Assembly: GCF_025995175.1 (NCBI RefSeq)
Contig: NZ_BAPV01000061.1
Coordinates: forward strand, 285,671-349,670
Direction: 5' to 3'
Length of the DNA: 64,000 nt
Source of the DNA: Asaia krungthepensis NRIC 0535
Lineage (GTDB): Bacteria; Pseudomonadota; Alphaproteobacteria; Acetobacterales; Acetobacteraceae
Below the pieces are notes generated by a model. That model was given only the letters and a program-made list of their open reading frames with translations, ran no database searches and had not been told where the DNA came from. Both the position numbers and the translations under genes were made by a program. Shown one piece after another: positions 1 to 8,847 of this stretch (position 1 is its first letter; the number at the start of each line of letters is the position of its first letter).

Positions 1-1
1 C

Positions 2-874
2 GGCATTCGCAATGTCAAGTCCGCCAGCGATACCGGGGCCTCTGCTCTGGCAATGGTGCCTCAGGGAGGCCTCTTCTGGGACGGCCGAGCCGACACGCTG
101 CAAAGCCAGGCCGAAGGACCGCTTTTCGACCCAAGGGAGATGGCGGCCACTCCGCATCTCGTTGCAGAGCGCCTTCGCCACGCGCCCTATAGCGCCAGTC
201 TGTTTCGTCTGATCGGAGCCGGCGCCTCGGACAAGATGCTGACAGCAGAGGCCTTGTTCGCTCTTGCGCGTTACCAGATCGAGGCGAAGGCTTTCCATCC
301 CTATTCCAGCCACTATGACGACTGGCTGGAGGGAAAAGCGCGTCTCAGCCCGGAGGAAGCTGAGGGAATGGCGCTTTTCAACAATCCCTCGAAAGGCAAT
401 TGCGCCGCGTGTCATCTGAGTGGCGTGGACGGCGAGGGTCGCCCCCCACTCTTCACAGACCATCAATATGAAGCGCTCGCCGCCCCTCGACAGAAACTTT
501 CCCTGCCGGGGAGCCCCGATCTGGGGCTTTGCGCAGCAGGTAGGGCCGATATTGGCCATGATGCTGCCTATTGCGGCTTCTTCCGCACCCCGTCATTGCG
601 CAATGCCGCCACCAGACATGTCTTTTTTCATAACGGCGTCTTCACCTCGCTGCGTCAGGTGATGGATTTTTACGTCTTGCGCGATATCGAGCCTGAGCGC
701 TTTTATCCACGGCGGGCAGATGGAACGCTGGCGCTTTACGATGATCTCCCGCCCCGCTACTGGGCGAATATCGACAAGACCGATGCTCCTTTCGGCCCCC
801 GGCACTCTCCCGCTTTGACACCCGATGAGCGGGAGAAGATCATAGCATTTCTGGGTACCCTGACAGATCGATAA
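2..874 (+). CDS. Di-haem cytochrome c peroxidase family protein, 5' end cut by window edge
   Basis: The frame is open from the first bases of the window to a TAA, so about 290 C-terminal residues are visible and the start lies outside. A FWDGRA stretch near the visible N-terminus is typical of MauG/CcpA-type di-haem peroxidases. A c-type haem motif CAACH lies about 134 residues into the visible part. The motif for the other haem would be upstream of the window. The family works in the periplasm, reducing peroxide with electrons from cytochrome c, or as MauG-like oxidases that modify partner proteins. Nothing visible separates these roles. The next gene is convergent and lies 127 bp away. The family call is firm; the substrate is unknown. 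Confidence 0.85.
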   Translation, partial: GIRNVKSASDTGASALAMVPQGGLFWDGRADTLQSQAEGPLFDPREMAATPHLVAERLRHAPYSASLFRLIGAGASDKMLTAEALFALARYQIEAKAFHPYSSHYDDWLEGKARLSPEEAEGMALFNNPSKGNCAACHLSGVDGEGRPPLFTDHQYEALAAPRQKLSLPGSPDLGLCAAGRADIGHDAAYCGFFRTPSLRNAATRHVFFHNGVFTSLRQVMDFYVLRDIEPERFYPRRADGTLALYDDLPPRYWANIDKTDAPFGPRHSPALTPDEREKIIAFLGTLTDR

Positions 875-1001
875 GCCCTGTCAGACCAGGGGGCCCTCCC
901 GGACCGACGATCCGGGTATGTGGTGCGCTGTTGAGGGATATGGTCCACGTGACAGGCTTTCGCGAGACATAGCGACCAGCGCAAAGACCGGGAAGTGCTG
1001 A

Positions 1002-1745
1002 TCAGCCTCCTCTGCGTCGGGCTGTTCTGGGCACCTCGATGACGAGCCATAGTGTGAAGAGTACCAGACCGATCAGCCCGACACGCCATAGCGGGTCCGG
1101 ATAAAGCACGAGAAACCGCAGTCCGCTAGCCCAGAGGAACAGCACGAAACCCGTTGCGACGATGACCGCAATCTGAGCAGGGCGCCAACCGCTCAAGGCC
1201 TCCGCAAGGGCGGGCAGACCCCGCCGGTGCAACAGCCAGAGTGCACAGACGAGAAACGCCGACCCGAAGAGGAAAAGCCCCCATGGAGAGAAATCCATCC
1301 CCTGATTGAAGCGCCCCGTATCCCCTGTTGCGATGAACGGACGCATCCAGAGGTAGGCGACGAGTTCGGCAAGATTGAGGACCAGAAACCAGTAAAGGGC
1401 AAAGAAGGATACCCGATGCGACGCCGCTCTCACCCGACAGAGGCACAGGGTAAGGACCACCACGAAAATGCAATGCATCGCCAAGGGCGCTGCACCGATA
1501 GCCGCCTCGGCGACATGTCCACGACCGTGAAACAAGGCATCATAAGGAACACCCTCGTCCCAGCCTTGCATTGTGATCAGGTTGCCCCAGACCACCGTCA
1601 TAGGCGTGGAGGTATAGCCGAGGACCCAGGCCGTTGTGCTGTGAGCGAACTCGTGCAGAAGGATCATGAGAGCCTGCAGGATGAAATACCCGCCAATCAT
1701 GAGCCCTCCAAAAAAGACAGATCTCAGGGCAGGTCGTGCAGGCAT
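1002..1745 (-). CDS. M50-like multi-pass membrane protein with HEFAH motif
   Basis: 247 residues with about six hydrophobic segments. HEFAH (residues 31-35) sits inside a predicted membrane helix, as in site-2-protease type (M50) intramembrane zinc metallopeptidases. The second conserved M50 motif (an Asp-containing motif in a later helix) is not clear, so the protein may be a non-classical or inactive relative. An AAGGAGAG ribosome binding site a few bases before the ATG supports the start. It stands alone on the minus strand; the spaces on both sides give no operon partner. The metallopeptidase-like fold is inferred from HExxH in a membrane context; no substrate can be proposed. Confidence 0.6.
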   Translation of the reverse strand: MPARPALRSVFFGGLMIGGYFILQALMILLHEFAHSTTAWVLGYTSTPMTVVWGNLITMQGWDEGVPYDALFHGRGHVAEAAIGAAPLAMHCIFVVVLTLCLCRVRAASHRVSFFALYWFLVLNLAELVAYLWMRPFIATGDTGRFNQGMDFSPWGLFLFGSAFLVCALWLLHRRGLPALAEALSGWRPAQIAVIVATGFVLFLWASGLRFLVLYPDPLWRVGLIGLVLFTLWLVIEVPRTARRRGG

Positions 1746-2266
1746 GGGGCTCTCCTTGTCATGGGCCTCTCAGAACTCCGGCTGAATCACGCATGGTCTG
1801 TCGCTCCGGTTCCAGTGAAATCGGTCTATGGCACCGTCGATCTGCCTGAATCGCCCTCGATAAAAGGCGTCGTCAGTCACGACAGGCAGGGGCTTCGCTT
1901 ATGATACTGACACGGCATCTTGCAGAGAATTCTGCAGGGAATCGAGTGCGTATGCCCCCCTGAGGCCTTGATCACAGGCTGGGACCGTCAGGCATATCCT
2001 GTGTGGCGGCTTTCGACGCGTCGACCCGCGCCATGCCGCAGACTTGACGTGCCCTGCCTGACCTCTAGATTGATCCTTGCCTGAAAAGACAGCGATGCGG
2101 GTATGGTGATAACCTGCGGTCTCTCCGGAGACAGTCACGCTTGAGCGACTGAACCCGCTCTTGGCCATGGCCGGACACAACGAGGATTGGCTTCGTTTGT
2201 GGTCGGTCGTCGCTGTCCGCATCGAGACCGGCTCGTGTCCGTTTGAACAACGGCAAAGGCACGACC
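1746..2266. other. Intergenic stretch without a convincing gene
   Basis: About 520 bases between the M50-like gene and the VOC gene. The open frames here (for example 1899-2222 on the minus strand) give low-complexity translations with no recognisable domain, hydrophobic pattern or ribosome binding site. I see no RNA gene. Divergent promoters for the two flanking genes probably lie here, but I could not pick out convincing -35/-10 pairs. Confidence 0.4.
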
Positions 2267-2674
2267 ATGAAACTCAATCACATCAATCTCTACAGCCACG
2301 ACACGGAAGCGGACCGCGCCATGTTCGAGCGCTATTTCGGCCTGCAGACGCTCGTTGTGCGGGGCTCAACAATGGCGATCCTTCAGGACGATGACGGTCT
2401 CGTGCTGATCGTGAACCATTTCAGCCGCAAGCTCGAGGGGTTCGCTTACCCGCAAGAGGCGGACATCCTGCACATCGGCTTCATCCGCGATACGCGCGAG
2501 GAGGTCGAGGCATTGCATGCACGCCTGTGTGACGATGGCTGGGAAGTAGAAGCGCCCTGTCAGACCCATGGCGCCTGGGCTTTCTATTTCCGGGCCCGAG
2601 GAGGCTATTTCGTGGAAGTCACAACCCGCACGCCCGTCAGACCTCAGGAAGCCTACCGCGATGTCGTACGGTAG
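2267..2674 (+). CDS. VOC (glyoxalase/bleomycin-resistance fold) protein
   Basis: 135 residues from the ATG at 2267; an in-frame TTG at 2243 is an alternative start. The opening MKLNHINLYS with an early His, an aromatic-rich beta strand (WAFYFRARGG) and a C-terminal FVEVTTRT strand follow the paired beta-alpha-beta-beta-beta layout of VOC proteins. Metal-binding positions would be the early His and the Glu in the last strand. The family covers glyoxalases, extradiol dioxygenases and drug-binding proteins, and the sequence does not say which applies. It is monocistronic, with a second, unrelated VOC gene on the opposite strand shortly downstream. Confidence 0.75.
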   Translation: MKLNHINLYSHDTEADRAMFERYFGLQTLVVRGSTMAILQDDDGLVLIVNHFSRKLEGFAYPQEADILHIGFIRDTREEVEALHARLCDDGWEVEAPCQTHGAWAFYFRARGGYFVEVTTRTPVRPQEAYRDVVR

Positions 2675-2769
2675 ACGGCGAGCCCGTCGACAATACGATC
2701 CCACGACAGGCTGCTGAATCTGTCGAAACGCCGACACGGGCAGACCGTATGCCGGACAGGCGCAGCAAA

Positions 2770-3144
2770 CTATTCCGCCACGCGCGTCCGGGCAGTCAGC
2801 TTGTTGCCATCGGGATCACGCAGATAGGCGACGAATATACCATTGGGGCGCAGGGTCGGCGGGCTCTCGACGCTGGCTCCCCCATGGGCAACGCCTGCCG
2901 TGTGCCAGGCCAGAACATGGTCAGCACTGATGGCAGCGATGCCTATGGTGCCCCCATTCGCATAGGTGGCGGGTTTCCCATCGATCGGGGTTGTGATCAT
3001 CAACCGACCGCCTTCATGCGTATAGATCAGACGACCGCCTTCATCGATCCTGCCGGGACCGCCGCCCAATGCGGCAAATGTCGCGTCATAGAAACTTTTC
3101 GATTTTTCTAGGTCATTACTACCGAGCATGACATGGGTGAACAT
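2770..3144 (-). CDS. VOC family protein (glyoxalase-like)
   Basis: 124 residues starting at the ATG at 3144, preceded by GGGAGAGGAAA, a good ribosome binding site. The longer open frame upstream to 3444 looks non-coding. N-terminal MFTHVMLGSNDLEKSKSFYD and C-terminal YLRDPDGNKL are classic VOC signatures; the DPDGN(K/W) turn is typical of small glyoxalase-like proteins. Residues in the middle (YTHEGGRLMI, DHVLAWH) fit the remaining strands and one metal ligand. Activity and substrate cannot be told. It is convergent with the VOC gene at 2267-2674; the two are not close copies of each other. Confidence 0.8.
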   Translation of the reverse strand: MFTHVMLGSNDLEKSKSFYDATFAALGGGPGRIDEGGRLIYTHEGGRLMITTPIDGKPATYANGGTIGIAAISADHVLAWHTAGVAHGGASVESPPTLRPNGIFVAYLRDPDGNKLTARTRVAE

Positions 3145-4095
3145 GGGTTTCCTCTCCCGGTGAAACGCGTATCGAGCCCGCATGATCTGGGCCCTTGCCA
3201 AACGAACCTGACCTTCTGCCGCTGAGGCCTCTGCAAGAGCCAATGCGCTCCTAGACAGAAGAGGCAATCCGCAAAGATACTTATCACGTTCGAGAACGCG
3301 TAGGGCGGAAGGATATTTTTTCCTTTCTGAAAAAGGGAAGTGCGCCAGACAAACTCGCCAGTATCGATGGTCTACCCCTCCCTGGTAGCTCCCACGAGGG
3401 TTTTCCCAGTTGGTCCCTCTCTGCCACCTGGTTCTCTCATCCATGCATTTGCGGCGTAAAAGCTGGGCCGAAAAAGTGACAGGCTGACCGATACTGTGTT
3501 GCGCGCTCTCCCCTAAGGAAGTCCCGACAGCTCCGCTGTCGCAAGCATGTGTCTGAAGCTGAGAAGGCCCCGGCTCACGCTGAGTCCGGGAAATCGACCG
3601 ACGCTATTCCCTCCGGGCGCGGGTCTGCACGCCGACCGGGCATCCCTCCGGAACCGTCAGGACCATGTTTCCAGGTAACGGGGGATGCCAGATGACGCAG
3701 TCATCGAACCTCTACGGGCGGGGATAGAGAGGCGGGCAAAAAAGATGATTCACCGAGGCGCATGATAGCCATCCATACCTGCCTCAGACTTTTTCTAGGG
3801 CAATCGCATTCTTCACTACGCCGCTCACCGACATGGCGGCGGAGGCCTGATCTCGTGGACTTTCGAGAAGGTGCGACGATCACGGTGTCTCTTCAGGCAG
3901 GCCTCGCTCTGTCAAATGAGGCGGTACCTGTGACCCATAAAGGCATGACCGCAGGGTCGACATTCATCCTTCGGCTGGTGCGACGGATCGGGCTATGCGA
4001 ATGATGCGGTTCTCGAGAGGTATGGACACCTTCCATGCTCCACCCTCTCCGCGAACGACCTTTCCTGCTCAGGACGAAGAGGAGCCGCAGCGATC
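3145..4095. other. 950-base region with no convincing gene, upstream of cbiD
   Basis: No open frame here has a recognisable product. The frame at 3762-4004 (80 codons, plus strand) is the longest plausible one but has no family signature. Two inverted repeats are visible: a small hairpin CGACAG/CTGTCG at 3525-3541, and an 8-bp pair GGCATCCC (3639-3646) with GGGATGCC (3682-3689). Because cbiD follows, I looked for a cobalamin riboswitch, but the conserved B12-box core is not evident. The region may be decayed genes or a leader of unknown type. Confidence 0.35.
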
Positions 4096-5166
4096 ATGAC
4101 GCCGAACACGGCCCTTCGTCGCGGCTGGACAACGGGAAGTTGCGCCACGGCGGCGGCCAAGGCAGCATGGATCCTTCTCCGGACCGGGGATTACCCGGAC
4201 CCCGTGAACATTACGTTGCCGGGGGGAAAAAGCGCCGCGTTTGCCGTGAACGGCGCCAGTCGCACGGGTGACACAGCCTGGGCGAGCGTGATCAAGGACG
4301 CTGGTGACGACCCCGATGTCACCCATGGCGCGCTCATCAGCGCCACAATCGAGTCAGCGCCAACCGGTGCTGGTATCGTCTTCCGCGCCGGGCCGGGCGT
4401 GGGGACAATCACCCGGCCCGGCCTGCCATTGCCGCCGGGAGAACCGGCCATCAATCCCGTGCCGAGAGACATGATCCGCAGGGCATTGACAGAAATCACG
4501 CCAGCGGGCGCCGATGCCATTGTCACGATCTCGATTGCCGACGGTGAAAACCTCGCCGAAAAGACGCTGAATGCCCGGCTCGGCATTATCGGCGGCCTCT
4601 CGGTACTTGGCACGACCGGGGTCGTCATCCCCTATTCCTGCTCGGCCTGGATCCATTCCATTCATCGGGGCATCGATGTTGCACGCGCACTGGGTCTGCC
4701 CCATCTCGCCGCCAGTACGGGCTCGACATCCGAGAATGCGGTTCAGGCGCTCTATGAACTGCCCGAAACCGCGCTGATCGATATGGGCGATTTTGCCGGG
4801 GGCACGCTCAAATATCTGCATCGTCACTCTGTGCCGCGGCTGACAATCGCCGGGGGTATCGCCAAAATGACCAAGCTGGCTCAGGGCCATCTCGACCTGC
4901 ATTCCAGCCGAAGCCTTGCCGATCCTCTCGCCCTTTTGACCTTGGCCGCCCCCCTTTCACTTTCTCCCGGCCAGATAGAGAGCCTGCGCCATACCTCGAG
5001 CATCGCCGAGGCTTTCAGCGCCCTTCAGGACCCACGGTTAGGGACACTTATCGCGCAAGCCGCCGCGGCAACGGCCCGACGCACCCTTAACGCACCCGGC
5101 TGCGCGCTCGATGTGGTGGTGTTTGACAGACAGGGCAAATTGGTCGGACGGAGCGGCCTCTCCTGA
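4096..5166 (+). CDS. cbiD: Cobalt-precorrin-5B (C1)-methyltransferase CbiD
   Basis: 356 residues, the usual size for CbiD. The N-terminus carries the family hallmark RRGWTTGSCATAAAKAA, followed by glycine-rich blocks (GAGIVFRAGPGVGTITRPGL, NPVPRDMI) and GTTGVVIPYS. CbiD methylates C1 of cobalt-precorrin-5B in the anaerobic (early cobalt insertion) route to cobalamin, using S-adenosylmethionine in the cytoplasm. A GAGGAG stretch about 12 bases before the ATG is a passable ribosome binding site. No other cobalamin gene is in the window, so it is separated from the rest of its pathway. A TonB receptor follows after 118 bp on the same strand; a role of that receptor in B12 uptake is possible but not shown. 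Confidence 0.93.
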   Translation: MTPNTALRRGWTTGSCATAAAKAAWILLRTGDYPDPVNITLPGGKSAAFAVNGASRTGDTAWASVIKDAGDDPDVTHGALISATIESAPTGAGIVFRAGPGVGTITRPGLPLPPGEPAINPVPRDMIRRALTEITPAGADAIVTISIADGENLAEKTLNARLGIIGGLSVLGTTGVVIPYSCSAWIHSIHRGIDVARALGLPHLAASTGSTSENAVQALYELPETALIDMGDFAGGTLKYLHRHSVPRLTIAGGIAKMTKLAQGHLDLHSSRSLADPLALLTLAAPLSLSPGQIESLRHTSSIAEAFSALQDPRLGTLIAQAAAATARRTLNAPGCALDVVVFDRQGKLVGRSGLS

Positions 5167-5212
5167 TCAACAGATCACCCCTCAAAAAATAGTATGTTTT
5201 GAAAACAAACCG

Positions 5213-5260
5213 TAACGAATAACAATTGACTCATCTATAATATGAAAATTACATCTATAA
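5213..5260 (+). promoter_or_regulatory. Putative control region of TonB receptor 1
   Basis: AT-rich leader in front of the receptor gene. It holds TAACGAATAA (5213-5222), which recurs in the same orientation upstream of TonB receptor 2 (12996-13005, minus strand), and a direct repeat CATCTATAA at 5232-5240 and 5252-5260, start to start 20 bases, about two helical turns. TATAAT (5236-5241) could be a -10 box. The regulator is unknown. I see these sequences directly; their function is inferred. Confidence 0.35.
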
Positions 5261-5284
5261 CTTCTTGGGATGAAGGATAGATGC

Positions 5285-7768
5285 ATGGGAATGAGAGAGT
5301 TTATCGAGAACTACGGAATTTCTCGATCTACGGTGGCATTCTCCCTCTTGCTGGTCATCTCTACCACAACTTATAGACCCGCTTTCGCAGCGACCCATTC
5401 CCATTACCGCGAGAAAGCGCCCCACTCCGAGGGCGTCACACACCATACGAGTGCGCCGAAACCGACCGCCAGAACCATGAAGCCTGGCAGGGAGGCCATT
5501 TCTGTCAGTGGGAAACGACTGCGAACCCATGCGGCTGAAGTCGCCATAAGCCGCAACGTCATGAACCGTTTCGTACCCGGCACGAACCCCATGCAGATTC
5601 TGGCGCTCACCACACCCGGTGCCAATTTCACATCTTCCGATGCCTTCGGCCTCGATACCGCAGCCAACACTTTTTACGTGCGCGGTTTCACCCAGACCCA
5701 AATTGGCGCAACGCTCGACGGTATTCCCTTGGGGACGCAGGGCTTTACCAACCAGAATGGCGTCTCCATCACCCAGGCCATGATCCAGGATGATCTGGCA
5801 GGCATGACCATCTCGCAGGGAGCCGGTTCACTCGATACGTTCTCTGCCCAGCTTCTGGGGGCGGCCATGACCTATACCTCGTCGGACCCGACGGACAAGG
5901 CTGGAGGGAGATTGAGCCAGAGCTTTGGCAGTTATAATGCCTTTCGGACCTATGCCCGCGCGGATAGCGGGGTACTGAACCCGAGCGGCACGAAATTCTA
6001 TACGTCCTTCGCGCGCACAGAGAACAAGCTGTGGAAGGGCGAAGGCTATCAGCGCGAGTTACAGGCCGATGCCAAGCTGGTTCAGCCGATTGGCAGCACG
6101 GGCAAGATCACCGGCTTTTTCGGCTATGGGAATTTTACCCAGGCCAATTATCTGTCCCTGACTAAAAACATGTGGGAGCGCCTTGGACGGGACACCACCT
6201 ATCTCAAACCCGATTACGAAAAAGCCAAGCTCTGGGCCTATTACGCGCAATTCACCTCGAAGGTACCACCGGGTTATGAGGGGATCCTGTCCAATAGTGA
6301 GGTCGGGAATTATGCGTGGGATGGCTCGCAGATCCAGCGCAGCTATCTCTCTTCGGTCAATGGCCATTTCGACCTTACCCCGCTTCTGCATTCCGACACG
6401 GTGGCCTATGGCAACGTCTCGAGCGGCGTCTATGGGGGCACCAACAACTTCGTGACCTCACCCAGCTATGGCGTGCCCATGCTGCTGGCAGATGGCAGCG
6501 TCAGCGGTGTGCCCATGGCCCTGCAACGAGCGCATGCTGGGATGCAACGTGTTGGCTTCACGCAGAAATTTTCCTATGAAGCCCCGCATCGCAATCTGGT
6601 CGAGGGCGGGTTGTGGTACGAGAACAACCGCTGGATCTACAATGCGCGCCTTTATGAAGACACACCGACTGCCGCGCATAACATGATGTCCGATCTCAAA
6701 AAGGGTACGGGCGCGACCTGGTTCGAAGATACCTATAACTCGAACAGCTTCCAGTTCTTCCTTCAGGATCGCTGGACGATCATCAAAGGGATGACCCTCC
6801 TGGCAGGGTTCAAATCCCTCACCCAGACCACCCATGGCGGTACCAAGAACGACTTTACCCAACAGCTCAAATCCGAGGGCTGGAACACCTATTATCGACG
6901 CCCGGCGCGCGGTTCACTGACGGCCTCGGGCGCGTTCCTGCCGCATTTCAGTTTCGACTACCATTTTCTCGAACATCACGAGGTCTATTGGGATATCGCA
7001 GAAAACCTGCGCGCCTATGACTACTACTCGCAGGTTGCGTCAGGCACTGCCTGGGGGGGACTTGGCAATGCCTCACAGCCGGCCCAGCAGGTTTTCGATG
7101 CGAACAAGAAAATCCTCAAGCCGGAACGCACCTGGAATTATGTGGTCGGCTATCGCTATGACGATGCCCTGTTCACCGGCACTCTCGATTATTATCACAC
7201 AGATTATTATAACCGCCTTGCTTCCATCACCGAAGGAACAGCCAATAACACCCGCAACGCCTATATGAATGTCGGGCGTGAAACCATGGATGGGGTGGAT
7301 GTTCTGGGTGCCATACGCCCAATCAGGGGACTGGAGATTACGAACAGCTTCAGCTGGAACGATGCGCGCTATCAGGGGACGGGCATCAATTACGGCGGCC
7401 GCCTCTACAGCCTCAAGGGCAAGCGGCAGGTGTATTACCCGGCCTATATGTACAAGGCGAACCTTGCCTATAGCTGGCGCAGCACGATATTCAATTTCAA
7501 CGTGAACTATATCAGCGCACGCCCCATGACCTTCCTGAACGATATCAGCATTCCGCCCTACTGGCTGGCCAATATGACGCTCGCTCATGATTTCGGGCGC
7601 ATTGGCTTCGCCGATCATCTCAAGGCGAGTTTTGGCGTGACCAATCTGTTCGACAAGAACTACATTGGCGGGGTGTACGGTGCGGCTTCTGTATCCGGTG
7701 ATAATAACAGCAATCTCTTTGTTGCCTCACCCCGTCAGTTCATCGGCACGATCGGGGCCCAGTTCTGA
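5285..7768 (+). CDS. TonB-dependent outer membrane receptor 1
   Basis: About 827 residues. The start at 5285 is chosen because AAGGA (5273-5277) lies 7 bases before it; ATGs at 5270 and 5291 are alternatives. A signal peptide with core AFSLLLVISTTT ends near FAAT, followed by a His-rich linker. The plug domain begins around residue 80-90 (EAISVSGKRL) and shows YVRGFTQTQIGATLDGIPLG. The rest is aromatic-rich barrel ending in ...RQFIGTIGAQF with a terminal Phe, as expected for outer membrane insertion. No N-terminal signalling domain is visible. It imports a ligand across the outer membrane using TonB-ExbBD energy. Substrate unknown; cbiD is the upstream neighbour. Confidence 0.9.
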   Translation: MGMREFIENYGISRSTVAFSLLLVISTTTYRPAFAATHSHYREKAPHSEGVTHHTSAPKPTARTMKPGREAISVSGKRLRTHAAEVAISRNVMNRFVPGTNPMQILALTTPGANFTSSDAFGLDTAANTFYVRGFTQTQIGATLDGIPLGTQGFTNQNGVSITQAMIQDDLAGMTISQGAGSLDTFSAQLLGAAMTYTSSDPTDKAGGRLSQSFGSYNAFRTYARADSGVLNPSGTKFYTSFARTENKLWKGEGYQRELQADAKLVQPIGSTGKITGFFGYGNFTQANYLSLTKNMWERLGRDTTYLKPDYEKAKLWAYYAQFTSKVPPGYEGILSNSEVGNYAWDGSQIQRSYLSSVNGHFDLTPLLHSDTVAYGNVSSGVYGGTNNFVTSPSYGVPMLLADGSVSGVPMALQRAHAGMQRVGFTQKFSYEAPHRNLVEGGLWYENNRWIYNARLYEDTPTAAHNMMSDLKKGTGATWFEDTYNSNSFQFFLQDRWTIIKGMTLLAGFKSLTQTTHGGTKNDFTQQLKSEGWNTYYRRPARGSLTASGAFLPHFSFDYHFLEHHEVYWDIAENLRAYDYYSQVASGTAWGGLGNASQPAQQVFDANKKILKPERTWNYVVGYRYDDALFTGTLDYYHTDYYNRLASITEGTANNTRNAYMNVGRETMDGVDVLGAIRPIRGLEITNSFSWNDARYQGTGINYGGRLYSLKGKRQVYYPAYMYKANLAYSWRSTIFNFNVNYISARPMTFLNDISIPPYWLANMTLAHDFGRIGFADHLKASFGVTNLFDKNYIGGVYGAASVSGDNNSNLFVASPRQFIGTIGAQF

Positions 7769-7783
7769 GCCCCGTCGCCTCAT

Positions 7784-8806
7784 TCAGAATTCGAGCAGGA
7801 TCTTCATGGCCTGGCGCCGGTCAGAAGCGAGATCGAAAGCCGCGCTGGCCTGATCGAGCGCGAAACGATGGGTCACCAGCGCCGAAAGATCGGCCTTGCC
7901 GCTATCGATCAGGGTGACCGCCAGCGCAAATTCCTCCTTGAAACGAAACGAGCCTGTCCATGTCAGCTCGCCTGTGACGATACGGCTTTGAGGCAGGGTC
8001 ACATCGTCCCCCAGACCAAGCTGGACGATCGTCCCGCAGGGCTGCATCAGCGCCAGTCCACTGCGCAGGGCCTGCTCGTTGCCCGAACACTCGATCAACA
8101 CATCGATCGACCCGGCCAGTTCAGTGAGCGCCTGCGGGGCAACGCGCCCGTTGATGACCCGATCCGCGCCTAGTTGCCGGACCACTGCAAGCGGCTCGTC
8201 CAGAATATCCGTCACGATCACCTCGCACGCGCCATTCAGCCGTGCAGCGAGCGCCACGAGTGCGCCTATGGGCCCCGCCCCGGTGACGAGGACGCGTTTG
8301 CCCATCAACGCTCCCGCGCGGCTGACGGCGTGCAGCGCCACAGCAAAGGGCTCGGACAGGGCGAGTTCGGCCGGGGTTCTATGTTCCGCCCTGACGCATT
8401 GCCGCGCCTTGCAGACCAGATCCCGACGGAAGGCCCCGTCAATATGCGGGTTGCGCATCGCACTGCCGTAGAAACGCATATCCGTGCAGTGGTTGCTGCG
8501 CCCGGCGAGACATTGGCGACAATGCTGACAGGGCAGCCCCGGATTGACAGCGACGAGATCCCCAATCTCAAGCCCTGTGACATCCGGTGCCTTGTCCGCA
8601 ATACGTCCGGCGATTTCATGGCCGAGGATCATGGGATGTTTCAATCTGACGGCGCCAAAACCGCCATGGTGATAATAATGCAGATCCGACCCGCAAATGC
8701 CTCCTGCCTCGACGCGCACAAGCACCTCACCCTGTGTCAGTGACGGGACAGGACGGGTTTCGACCTGAAGTTCATGCGGGGCATGGATGACGAGGGCCTC
8801 GGTCAT
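7784..8806 (-). CDS. idnD: L-idonate 5-dehydrogenase-like zinc alcohol dehydrogenase
   Basis: 340 residues of medium-chain dehydrogenase. The catalytic zinc region GGICGSDLHYYHHGG and GHE is close to what I recall of E. coli IdnD. A structural-zinc Cys set (CQHCRQC...C) lies around residues 95-110. A nucleotide-binding GAGPIGALVALAA follows. L-idonate 5-dehydrogenase interconverts L-idonate and 5-keto-D-gluconate in the cytoplasm, a route fitting acetic acid bacteria. It lies 41 bp downstream of an MFS carrier on the same strand, so the two probably form a transport-plus-oxidation operon. Related sorbitol or xylitol dehydrogenases are the main alternative. Confidence 0.8.
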   Translation of the reverse strand: MTEALVIHAPHELQVETRPVPSLTQGEVLVRVEAGGICGSDLHYYHHGGFGAVRLKHPMILGHEIAGRIADKAPDVTGLEIGDLVAVNPGLPCQHCRQCLAGRSNHCTDMRFYGSAMRNPHIDGAFRRDLVCKARQCVRAEHRTPAELALSEPFAVALHAVSRAGALMGKRVLVTGAGPIGALVALAARLNGACEVIVTDILDEPLAVVRQLGADRVINGRVAPQALTELAGSIDVLIECSGNEQALRSGLALMQPCGTIVQLGLGDDVTLPQSRIVTGELTWTGSFRFKEEFALAVTLIDSGKADLSALVTHRFALDQASAAFDLASDRRQAMKILLEF

Positions 8807-8847
8807 GGGAAGATCCTTTGCAATCGAAAGTCAGAGGGTGGGAATTT

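Noticed and set aside
1227..1904. 225-codon plus-strand frame
   Set aside because: Antisense shadow of the M50-like gene; highly charged, no domain, no ribosome binding site.
3525..3720. Cobalamin riboswitch upstream of cbiD
   Set aside because: Some bases near 3655-3665 resemble the 3' part of such elements, but the conserved GCCACTG core and surrounding pairing are not present.
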